Below, one piece after another: positions 53,231 through 64,000 of a stretch of 64,000 nt of DNA. The translations under genes were made by a program, and so were the position numbers. The DNA comes from Megascapheus bottae (Eukaryota; Chordata; Mammalia; Rodentia; Geomyidae), in the NCBI GenBank assembly GCA_024803745.1, contig JANJXV010000048.1, forward strand, positions 4,837,501 through 4,901,500, read 5' to 3'. The notes beneath the pieces are model-generated. The model was not told where the DNA came from. It searched no databases and saw nothing but the letters and a program-made list of their open reading frames with translations. Each line of letters opens with the position of its first letter. Positions within the stretch are counted from its first letter, which is position 1.

Positions 53231-54904
53231 CCCTAGCCCTAACCCTTACCCTTACCCTAACCCTAACACCTAACCATAACCCTAAACCTTACCTTTACCC
53301 TAAACCTAAATCTAAACCTAACCGTAAACCTTACCCTTACCCTAAACCTAACCCTAACACTAACACTAACCGTAACCCTAACCCTAACCAGAACCCTAAA
53401 ACTTACTCTTACCTTAACCCTAACATTAACCCTAACTCTAACCCCTAACCCTAAACCTTACCCTTACCCTAACCCTATCCCCTAACCCTAACCCTAGCCC
53501 TAACCTTAACTCTAACCTTAACCCTAACTCTTACCCTTACCGTAGCCCCAACCCTAAACCTAAACCTAACCTTAATCCTATCCCTAACCCTAATGCTAAA
53601 CCTAAAGTTTACCCTAACCCTCACCCTAAACCTAACCCTTACCCTTACCCTAACCCTAACCTAACCCTTACTCTAACCCTAACCCTAACCCTAACCCTAA
53701 CCCCAACTCTTACCCTTACCCAACCCTAACCCTAACCCCAACCCTAACACTTACCCATACCCTAACCCTAAACCTGACCCTAACTCTAACGTTACCCTTA
53801 CCTAACACTAATCCTAACCCTAACACCTAACCCTAACCCTAACCCTAACCCTAACATTACCCTTACCATAACACTAAACCTAAGCCTAAACCTAACCCTA
53901 AACTTAACCCTAACCCTAACCCTAATCCTAAACCTTACCATTACCCTAACCCTAAACATAAACCTAACCCTAACCATAACCATAACACTTACTCTAACCC
54001 TAACCCTAACACTTACCCTAACCCTAACCCTAACCCTAACCCTTAACCTAACCCTAACCCTTACCCTAACCCTAACCCTAACCCGAACCCTAACCCCTAA
54101 CCCTAACCCTAACCCTCACCCTTACACTAACCATAACCCTAAGCCTTATCCTTACCCTAACCCTAAACCTAAACCTAACCTTAACCCTAACCCTAGCCCT
54201 AACCCTTACCCTTACCCTAAACCTAACACCGAACCATAACCCTAAACCTTACCTTTACCCTAAACCTAAATCTAAACCTAACCGTAAACCTTACCCTTAC
54301 CCTAAACCTAACCCTAACCCTAACACTAACCGTAACCCTAACCCTAACCAGAACCCTAAAACTTACTCTTACCTTAACCCTAACATTAACCCTAACTCTA
54401 ACCCCTAACCCGAAACCTTACCCTTACCCTAACCCTATCCCCTAACCCTAACCCTAGCCCTAACCTTAACTCTAACCCTAACCATAACTCTTACACTTAC
54501 CGTAGCCCCAACCCTAAACCTAAACCTAAACTTAATCCTATCCCTAACCCTAACGCTAAACCTAAAGTTTACCTTAACCCTCACCCTAAACCTAACCCTT
54601 ACCCTTACCCTAACCCTAACCTAACCCTTACTCTAACCCTAACCCTAACCCTAACCCTAACCCCAACCCTTACCCTTACCCAACCCTAACCCTAACCCCA
54701 ACCCTGACACTTACCCATACCCTAACCCTAAACCTGACCCTAACCCTAACGTTACCCTTACCTAACCCTAACCCTAACCCTAACACCTAACCCTAACCCT
54801 AACCCTAACCCTAACATTACCCTTACCCTAACACTAAACCTAAGCCTAACCCTAACCCTAAACTTAACCCTAACACTAATCCTAAACCTAACCCTTACCC
54901 TTAC
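53231..54904. repeat. 960-bp direct repeat pair in U6
   Basis: The landmark is at 53231 and 54191. The GAACC allele is in the second copy at 54231. Confidence 0.82.
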
Positions 54905-55798
54905 CCTAATCTTAACCCTAACCCTAACCACTATCCCTTAACCTAACCCTAATCCTAACACTTACCCTTATACTAACGCTAAACCTAACCCTTACCATAA
55001 CCCTAAACCTAACCCTAACCCTAACACTAACCCTTACACTTACCCTAAACCTAACCGTAACACTTACCCTTACACTTACCCTAACCCTAACCGTAACACT
55101 TACCCTTACCCTAACCCTAAACCTAACCCTTACCCTAACCCTAACCCTAACCCTAAACCCTAATCCTAACCCTAACCCTAACACTAAACCTAACCCTTAA
55201 CCTTACTCTAACGCTTAACCTAACCCTAACCCTTACCCTAACCCTAAAGCTAACCCTTACCCTAACCCTAACCCGAAGCCTAACCCCTAACCCTAAACCT
55301 AACACTCACCCTAAACCTAACCCTAACCCTTACCCTTACAGTAACCCTTACCCTTACACTAACCCTAATCCTAACCCTAACCCGAAACCTTACCCTTACC
55401 CTAAACCTAACCCTAACCCTTACCCTTACCCTAACCTTAACCCTAACCCTAACCCTTATCCTTACCTTAACCCTAACGCTAACATTAACCCTAAATCTAA
55501 CACTTAACCCTAAGCCTAAACCTTACCCTTACCCTAACCCTAACCCTAACCCTAACCCTAACGATAACCCTAAACCTTACCCTAACCCTAACCCTAACCC
55601 TAACCCTAACCATAACTTAACCCTAACCCTAACCCTAACCCTAACCCTTACCCTGACCTAACCCTAACCCTAACTCTCACACTTACCATTACCCTAACCC
55701 TAACCATGACCCTAACCCTAACCTTACCCTTATCCTAACCCTAACCCTAAACCTAACACTTAACCTTACCCTAACTCTAAACCTAACCCTAACCCTAA

Positions 55799-55984
55799 CC
55801 CTACACATAACTCTACCCCTAACCCTAATCCTAACCCTACCCCTAACTCTACCTCTACCCCTACCCCCAACCCTAATCCTAACCCAAAAGCTACCCCTCC
55901 CCCTTCTCCTACACCTAAACGTAACCCCCACCTAACCCTATCCTAACCCTAGCCCGAGCCCAACCCCAACCCTAACCCTACCCT
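55799..55984. repeat. Divergent CCCCTA/polypyrimidine island (U6)
   Basis: This is the U6 copy, with the pyrimidine run at 55891-55910. I noticed no change within it. Confidence 0.75.
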
Positions 55985-56286
55985 TAACATTAACCCTATC
56001 TCTAACCCTAAACCTACACCTAATCTTAACCCTAACCCTAACCCTAAACCTAACCCTAACTGTAACCCTTACCCTTACCCTAACCCTAACCCCAAAACTA
56101 ACCCTAACCCTAACCCTAACTCTTACCATAAACCAAACCCTAGCCCTAGCCTAACTCTTACTCTTACCCTAACCCTAACCAAACCTATCCCTAACCAGAA
56201 CTCTAAACCTTACACTTACCCTAAACCTAACCCTAACTCTTGACCTAAACTTAACACTAACCCTAACCCCTAACCCTAACTTTTAC

Positions 56287-57495
56287 CCTAAACCTTACCC
56301 TTACCCTTACCTTAACCCTAACCCTAACCCTTACCCTAAAACTAACACTAACCCTAAACCCTAACCCTAACCCTAACCATAACCATAACCATAACCATAA
56401 CCCTTGCCCTAACCCTAACCCTAACCATAATCCCAACCCTAAACCTAACCCTAACCCTTACCCTTACCTAACCCTACCCCTAACCCTAACCCTAACCCTT
56501 ACCCTAACACTAAACCTAACCCTAAACCTAACCCCTAACCCTAACCCTAACCCTAAACCTTAACCTTACCCTAACCATAAACCTAACCTTACACTAACCC
56601 TAACCCAAAACCTAACCCTAACCATTACCCTAACCCTAAACCTAACCCTAACCTTAACCCTTACCCTTACCCTAACCCTAACCCTAACCCTAACCTTTAC
56701 CATTACCCTAACCCTAACCCTAACCTTAATGCTAACCCTAACCTAACCATAACCTCTACCCTAACCCTAACCCTAACACTAATCCATACACTAAAACTTA
56801 CCCTAACTCTAACCTTTCCAATTTCCCTAACCCTAACCCTAACCCTAAAGCTTAACCTTACCCTTACCCTTACCCTAACCGTAAACCAAACCCTAACCCT
56901 AACCCTTAACTTAACCCTAACCCTAACACTAAACCTAACCCTTACACTTGCCCTAATCCTAAGACTAACCTTAACCCTTACCCTTACCCTAAACCTAACC
57001 CTAACCTTAACCTAACCCTTACCCTAACCCTAACCCTAACTCTAAACTTAATGCTAACCCTAACCCTAACCCTAACCCTTTCCCTAATGCTAACCCTAAC
57101 CCTAACCTTAACCCTAACTGTAACCCTAACCTTTACACTTACCCTGACCCTAACCCTAAACATAACCCTGACCCTAACCCTAATCCTAAACCTCACCCTT
57201 ACAAGTACGCTAACCCTAACCCTAACCATAACCCGAACCGTAACCTCTAACCCTAACCCTAACCCTCACCCTATCCCTAAACCTAACCCTAACTCTTAAG
57301 CTTACCCTAACCCTAACCCTAACCCTAACCCCTAACCCTAATCTTAACGCTAACACTTACCTTTACCCTACCCTAACCCTAACTCTAAACCTAACCCTAA
57401 CCCTAACCCTAAACCTTACCAGAACACTAAACCTAACCCTAAACCTAACCCTTACCCTAACCCTAACCCTAACCCTTACCCTAAAACTAACCCTA
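56287..57495. repeat. E block (U6)
   Basis: Here the additional hexamer reads CCATAA, giving four CCATAA in a row before CCCTTGCCC at 56400. One C-to-A change, or conversion from the neighbouring hexamer, explains it. Confidence 0.75.
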
Positions 57496-58356
57496 ACCCT
57501 AACCCTAACCCCTAACCATAAACCTAAACCTAACCTTATCCCTAACCCTTACACTAACACTAACCCTAACGCTTACCCTGAAACTAACCCTAACGCTAAC
57601 CCCTAAACCTAACCCTAACCCTAACACTAACACTATCATTTACCCTAACCCTAACCCTAACCCTAACCCTTACCCTAACCCTAACCCTAACCCTTACCCT
57701 AACCCTAACCATAACCCGGACCCTAACCCCTAACCCTAACCTTAACCCTCACCCTAACGCTAACCCTAAAACTAACTCTTGTCCTTAACCTAACCCTAAC
57801 CCTAAACCTAACCTTAACTCTAACCCTAACCCTAACCCTTACCCCAACCCTTACCCTAACCCCTAACGCTAACCCTAATACTTACACTTTCCCTAAACCT
57901 AAACCTAACCCTAAACCTAAACCTTACCCTTACCGTAAACCTAAGCCTAACCCTAACCGTAAACCTAACCCTATCCCGAACCCTAACCCTTACTCTTACC
58001 TTAACTCTAAACCGAACCCTAACTCTAACCCCTAACCCTAAAACTTACCCTTACCCTAACCCTAACCCTAACGTTCACCCTAACCCTAACCCTAACCCTT
58101 ACACTTAACCTAACCCTAACCCCAAACCTAACCCTAAACCTAACCCTAACCCTAACCCTAACCCTTACCGAACCCTACCCCTAACCCTAACCGGAACCCT
58201 AACCCTAACCGGAACCCTAACCCTAAACCTAACCCTAACCCCTAAACCCTCAACCTAACCCTAACCCTAAACCTTAAACTAACCCTTACCCTAACCCCAA
58301 ACCTAAACCTAAACCTAACCCTAATCCTAACCCTAACCCTAACCCTAAACCTACAC

Positions 58357-58378
58357 TTAACCCTAACCCTTACCCTTA
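58357..58378. other. Deletion scar, intact direct repeat (U6)
   Basis: The full 21-bp repeat is present once. This is the structure expected right after the deletion and before the one-base loss seen in U3-U5. Confidence 0.87.
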
Positions 58379-59353
58379 TGCTAACCCTAAAACTAACCTT
58401 AAACCCAACCCTAAACCTAACCCTAACCCTTACCCTTACCCTAACCCTAAAACTAACCCTAACCTTCACCCTTACCCTTACCCTAACCCTAACCCTTAAC
58501 CTAATACTTACCCTTACCCTAACCCTAACCCTGACTCTAACCCTAGCCTTCCGTAACCCTAATACAACCCTAACCCCTAACACTAAACCTAACCCTAAAC
58601 CTTACCTTTACCCTAACCCTAACACTAACCCTAAGCCCTAACCCTAACCCTAACCCTAACCCTTACCCTAACCCTAACCCTAACTCTAACCCTAAACCGA
58701 AACCTAACCCTAACCCTTAACCTAACCCTAACCCTAACCCTAACCCTAACCCTAAACCAAAGCCTAACCTTAACCCTAACCCTTACCCTTATCCTAACCC
58801 TAACCCTAACCCTAACCCTAACCCTTACCCTAAACCTAATCCTAACACTTACCCTAACGCTAACCCTAACACGAACCCTTACTCGTAACCCTAACCCTAA
58901 CCCTTACCCTTACCCTAACCCTAACCCTACACTTATCCCCAAACCTAAACCTAAACCTAACCCTTACCCTTACCCTAACCCTAACCCAAACCCTTACCCT
59001 AAACCTAACCCTAACACTAACCCTAACCCTTACTCTTACCCTAACCCTAACCCCAAACCTAAACCTAACCTAACCCTAAAACTTACCCTTTCCCTAAACC
59101 TAACCCTCACCCTTATCCTAACCCTAACCCTAACCCTAACCCTAAGCCCTAACACTAACTGTAACCCTGAACCTTGCCCTTACCCTAATCCTAACCCAAA
59201 AGCTAACCCTAACCCTAACCCTAACCATTACCCTAACACTAACCTTAACCTTAACCCCAACTGTAAACCTAACCTAACCTTAACCCTAATGCTTACCCTT
59301 ACCCTGACCCTAACCCTAACCCTAACCCTAACCTTAACCCTAACCCTAAACCT

Positions 59354-60810
59354 AAACATTACACTTACACTAATCCTAAACCTAAACCTAAACTAACCCT
59401 AAACCTTACCCTTACCCTTACCATAACCCTAACACTAACCCTTACCATAAACCTAACACTATCCCTAACCCCTAACCCTAACCCTAACCATAACCATAAC
59501 CCTTGCCCTAACCATAACCCTAACCATAATCCCAATCCTAAACCTAACCCTAACCCTTACCCTTACCCTAACCCTAACCCTTACCCTAACACTAAACCTA
59601 ACCCTAAACCTCACCCATAACCCTAACCCTAAACCTAACCCTAACCCTAACCTTAAACATAACCCTAACCCTAAACCAAAACATTACACTTACCCTAATC
59701 CTAAACCTAACACTAAACCTAAATCTTACCCTTACCCTTACCATAACCCTAACCCTAACCCTTACCCTAAAACTAACACTAACCCTAACCCCTAACCCTA
59801 ACCCTAACCCTAACCATAACCATAACCCTTGCCCTAACCCTAACCCTAACCATAATCCCAACCCTAAACCTGAACCTAACCCTTACCCTTACCCTAACCC
59901 TAACCCTAAACATAACCTTAACCATAACCCTAACCCTAAACCTAAACATTACACTTACCCTAATCCTAAACCTAAACCTAACAGTAAACCTAAACCTTAC
60001 CCTTACCCTTACCATAACCCTAACCCTAACCCTTATCCTAAAACTAACACTAACCCTAAACCCTAACCCTAACCCTAACCATAAACGTAACACTTGCCCT
60101 AACCCTAACCCTAACCATAATCCCAACCCTAAACCTAACCCTAAACCTTACCCTTACCCTAACCCTAACCCTAACCCTAACCCTTACCCTAACACTAAAC
60201 CTAACACTAAACCTAACACTAACCCTAACCTTAACCCTAACCCTAACCCTAAACCTAAACATTACACTTACCCTAATCCTAAACCTAAACCTAACACTAA
60301 CCCAAAACCTTACCCTTACCCTTACCATAACCCTAACCATAACCCTTACCCTAAAACTAACACTAACCCTAACCCCTAACCCTAACCATAACCCTTGCCC
60401 TAACCCTAACCCTAACCATAATCCCAACCCTAAACCTAACCCTAACCCTTACCCTTATACTAACCCTAATCCTAACCCTAACCTTAACCAAAACCCTAAC
60501 CCTAAACCTAAACATTACACTTACCCTAATCCTAAACCTAAACCTAACACTAACCCTAAACCTTACCCTTACCCTTACCATAACCCTAACCCTAGCCCTT
60601 ACCCTAAAACTAACACTAACCATAAACCTTAACCCTAACCCTAACCATAACAGTAACCCTTGCCCTAACCCTAACCCTAACCATAATCCCAACCCTAAAC
60701 CTAACCCTAACCCTTACCCTAACCCTAACCCTAACCCTAACCCTTACCCTAACACTAAACCTAACCCTAAACCTAACCCCTAACCCTAACCCTAACCCTA
60801 ACCCTAAACC
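59354..60810. repeat. 290-bp repeat cluster (U6)
   Basis: Private CCTCACCC at 59610 and CCCTAAACATAACC at 59904 distinguish it. Spacing is unchanged. Confidence 0.82.
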
Positions 60811-61765
60811 TTAACCTTACCCTAACCATAAACCTAAACCTTACCCTAACTCTAACCCTAACCCGAACCCTAACCTTTACCCTAACCCTAAACCTAACCC
60901 TAACCTTAACCCTTACCCTAACCCTAACCCTAACCCTAACCTTTACCATTACCCTAACCCTAACCCTAACCTTAATGCTAACCCTAACCGTAACCTAACC
61001 ATAACCTTTACCATAACCCTAACCCTAACACTAATCCATACACTAAAACTAACCCTAACCCTAACCTTTCCAATTTCCCTAACCCTAACCCTAAACCTAA
61101 ACCTAAACCTTACCCTTACCCTTGCCCTAACCCTAACCCAAACCCTAACCCTAACCCTTAACTTAACCCTAACCCTAACACTAAACCTAACACTTACACT
61201 TGCCCTAACCCTAAGACTAACCCTAACACTTACCCTTACCCTAAACCTAACCCTAACCTTAACCCTAACCCTTACCCTAAACCTAACCCTAACTCTAAAC
61301 TTAATGCTAACCCTAACCCTAACCCTAACCCTTACCCTAACCCTTACCCTTTCCCTAACGCTAGCCCTAACCCTAAACTTAACCCTAACTCTAACCCTAA
61401 CCCTTACACTTACCCTGACCCTAAACTTAAACATAACCCTGAACCTAACCCTAATCCTAAACCTCACCCTTACAAGTACGCTAACCCTAACCCTAACCAT
61501 ACCCGATCCCTAACCTCTAACCCTAACCCTAACCCTCACCATAACCCTAAACCTAACCCTAACTCTTACGCTTATCCTAACCCTAACCCTAACCCTAACC
61601 CCCAACCCTAACCCTAACCCTAACACTTACCCTTACCCTACCCTAACCCTAACTCTAAACCTAACCCTAACCCTAACCCTAACCCTTACCAGAACCCTAA
61701 ACCTAACCCTAACCCTAACCCTTACTCTAACCCTAACCCTAACCCTAAAACTAACTCTAACCCTA
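60564..61765. repeat. N block (U6)
   Basis: This copy matches U2-U5. The only nearby private change, AACCTTTACC at 61831, lies beyond its right edge. Confidence 0.75.
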
Positions 61766-61850
61766 ACACTAACCCTTACACTTACCCTAACCCGAACCCT
61801 AACACTTACCCTTACCCTAACCCTAAATCTAACCTTTACCCTAACCCTAA

Positions 61851-63524
61851 CCCTAGCCCTAACCCTTACCCTTACCCTAACCCTAACACCTAACCATAAC
61901 CCTAAACCTTACCTTTACCCTAAACCTAAATCTAAACCTAACCGTAAACCTTACCCTTACCCTAAACCTAACCCTAACACTAACACTAACCGTAACCCTA
62001 ACCCTAACCAGAACCCTAAAACTTACTCTTACCTTAACCCTAACATTAACCCTAACTCTAACCCCTAACCCTAAACCTTACCCTTACCCTAACCCTATCC
62101 CCTAACCCTAACCCTAGCCCTAACCTTAACTCTAACCTTAACCCTAACTCTTACCCTTACCGTAGCCCCAACCCTAAACCTAAACCTAACCTTAATCCTA
62201 TCCCTAACCCTAATGCTAAACCTAAAGTTTACCCTAACCCTCACCCTAAACCTAACCCTTACCCTTACCCTAACCCTAACCTAACCCTTACTCTAACCCT
62301 AACCCTAACCCTAACCCTAACCCCAACTCTTACCCTTACCCAACCCTAACCCTAACCCCAACCCTAACACTTACCCATACCCTAACCCTAAACCTGACCC
62401 TAACTCTAACGTTACCCTTACCTAACACTAACCCTAACCCTAACACCTAACCCTAACCCTAACCCTAACCCTAACATTACCCTTACCATAACACTAAACC
62501 TAAGCCTAAACCTAACCCTAAACTTAACCCTAACCCTAACCCTAATCCTAAACCTTACCATTACCCTAACCCTAAACATAAACCTAACCCTAACCATAAC
62601 CATAACACTTACTCTAACCCTAACCCTAACACTTACCCTAACCCTAACCCTAACCCTAACCCTTAACCTAACCCTAACCCTTACCCTAACCCTAACCCTA
62701 ACCCGAACCCTAACCCCTAACCCTAACCCTAACCCTCACCCTTACACTAACCATAACCCTAAGCCTTATCCTTACCCTAACCCTAAACCTAAACCTAACC
62801 TTAACCCTAACCCTAGCCCTAACCCTTACCCTTACCCTAAACCTAACACCTAACCATAACCCTAAACCTTACCTTTACCCTAAACCTAAATCTAAACCTA
62901 ACCGTAAACCTTACCCTTACCCTAAACCTAACCCTAACCCTAACACTAACCGTAACCCTAACCCTAACCAGAACCCTAAAACTTACTCTTACCTTAACCC
63001 TAACATTAACCCTAACTCTAACCCCTAACCCGAAACCTTACCCTTACCCTAACCCTATCCCCTAACCCTAACCCTAGCCCTAACCTTAACTCTAACCCTA
63101 ACCATAACTCTTACACTTACCGTAGCCCCAACCCTAAACCTAAACCTAAACTTAATCCTATCCCTAACCCTAACGCTAAACCTAAAGTTTACCTTAACCC
63201 TCACCCTAAACCTAACCCTTACCCTTACCCTAACCCTAACCTAACCCTTACTCTAACCCTAACCCTAACCCTAACCCTAACCCCAACCCTTACCCTTACC
63301 CAACCCTAACCCTAACCCCAACCCTGACACTTACCCATACCCTAACCCTAAACCTGACCCTAACCCTAACGTTACCCTTACCTAACCCTAACCCTAACCC
63401 TAACACCTAACCCTAACCCTAACCCTAACCATAACATTACCCTTACCCTAACACTAAACCTAAGCCTAACCCTAACCCTAAACTTAACCCTAACACTAAT
63501 CCTAAACCTAACCCTTACCCTTAC
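61851..63524. repeat. 960-bp direct repeat pair in U7
   Basis: The landmark is at 61851 and 62811. The second copy has the older TAACC allele at 62851, unlike U3-U6. Confidence 0.82.
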
Positions 63525-64000
63525 CCTAATCTTAACCCTAACCCTAACCACTATCCCTTAACCTAACCCTAATCCTAACACTTACCCTTATACTAACGCT
63601 AAACCTAACCCTTACCATAACCCTAAACCTAACCCTAACCCTAACACTAACCCTTACACTTACCCTAAACCTAACCGTAACACTTACCCTTACACTTACC
63701 CTAACCCTAACCGTAACACTTACCCTTACCCTAACCCTAAACCTAACCCTTACCCTAACCCTAACCCTAACCCTAAACCCTAATCCTAACCCTAACCCTA
63801 ACACTAAACCTAACCCTTAACCTTACTCTAACGCTTAACCTAACCCTAACCCTTACCCTAACCCTAAAGCTAACCCTTACCCTAACCCTAACCCGAAGCC
63901 TAACCCCTAACCCTAAACCTAACACTCACCCTAAACCTAACCCTAACCCTTACCCTTACAGTAACCCTTACCCTTACACTAACCCTAATCCTAACCCTAA
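61851..64000. repeat. Higher-order unit U7, partial (first 2,150 bp)
   Basis: This unit runs off the window at a point equivalent to U1 position 2506. It carries the older U1/U2 alleles: ACACCTAACC at 62846 rather than ACACCGAACC, and CACTAACCCTAACC at 62426 rather than CACTAATCC. One private change, CCATAACATTAC, lies at 63429. Whether it is a long- or short-form unit is decided beyond the window. Confidence 0.85.

Larger units (their letters stand above)
53231..61850. repeat. Higher-order unit U6 (8,620 bp, short form, undecayed scar)
   Basis: U6 is one base longer than U4 and U5 because its deletion scar still reads CCCTAACCCTTACCCTTATG (58361-58380). U3-U5 have lost one C there. Private changes include a fourth CCATAA near 56379, a CCTTGCCC at 59173, CCTCACCC at 59610, CCCTAAACATAACC at 59904 and AACCTTTACC at 61831. 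Confidence 0.9.
1..64000 (-). repeat. Degenerate TTAGGG (CCCTAA) telomere-type array filling the window
   Basis: The + strand is an uninterrupted series of CCCTAA hexamers and one- or two-base variants of them. Frequent variants are CCCTTA, ACCTAA, CACTAA, CCATAA, CTCTAA and TCCTAA, with rarer CCGTAA, CGCTAA, CCCGAA, CCCTGA and CCCTCA. The G-rich strand is always the - strand. Perfect runs are short: the longest I noticed are about five hexamers, for example 2706-2735, 6815-6844 and 7456-7485. No transposon, tRNA, rRNA or protein-coding signature breaks the array. TTAGGG is a known eukaryotic telomere repeat. Degeneracy this high with long-range periodicity fits an interstitial or subtelomeric block rather than a working telomere end. 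Confidence 0.97.

Noticed and set aside
1..64000. Variant hexamers as sequencing or base-calling error in telomere repeats
   Set aside because: The same variants recur at the same places in six or seven units; random read error would not reproduce an ordered series of rare words.
1..64000. Transposable elements (telomere-targeted non-LTR elements), tRNA, rRNA or other satellites embedded in the array
   Set aside because: No stretch departs from hexamer structure for more than about 30-50 bases. There is no poly-A tail, terminal repeat or conserved RNA motif.

Overview
The window holds no gene that I can support. All 64 kb is one array of degenerate telomere-type hexamers. The + strand reads CCCTAA and the - strand TTAGGG, with roughly every second hexamer altered, and the polarity never inverts. 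TTAGGG is the telomere repeat of vertebrates, many invertebrates, many fungi and other eukaryotes. The window therefore points to a eukaryotic chromosome: either a large interstitial or pericentromeric telomeric block (het-ITS type) or a subtelomere. I cannot name the species. Position 1 is not a clean telomere cap, because variant hexamers appear within the first 30 bases.

The array is built as nested higher-order repeats. Using one fixed landmark as phase, the large units are U1 357-10580 (10,224 bp), U2 10581-27410 (16,830 bp), U3 27411-35992 (8,582 bp), U4 35993-44611 (8,619 bp), U5 44612-53230 (8,619 bp), U6 53231-61850 (8,620 bp) and a partial U7 61851-64000. Positions 1-356 are a piece of the 960-bp family that has no counterpart upstream of the other units. 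The basic unit is about 8.62 kb. U1 and U2 additionally carry a 1,610-bp block that U3-U6 lost between 21-bp direct repeats. U2 also holds a private 2,062-bp segment in four tandem copies and a private 414-bp segment. U3 has a private 37-bp deletion.

Inside each unit the order is as follows: a pair of 960-bp direct repeats; a divergent CCCCTA/polypyrimidine island; a 1.2-kb block (E block); a 960-like degenerate stretch; the 1,610-bp block or its deletion scar; a stretch with no clear sub-repeat; a cluster of five roughly 290-bp repeats; and a second, diverged copy of the 1.2-kb block (N block) about 5.87 kb downstream of the first. Diagnostic single-base variants show U3-U6 as a recently amplified group, U1/U2 as an older form, and U7 returning to older-type alleles. 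Some variants conflict, which implies recombination or gene conversion between units.

Every long open frame translates to dipeptide runs (Arg-Val, Gly-Leu, Leu-Thr, Pro-Asn). These follow directly from reading TTAGGG or CCCTAA in triplets and are not annotated as genes. All coordinates and comparisons here come from reading and aligning the sequence by eye. Boundaries inside such uniform sequence are uncertain by one to several hexamers unless a junction is described.
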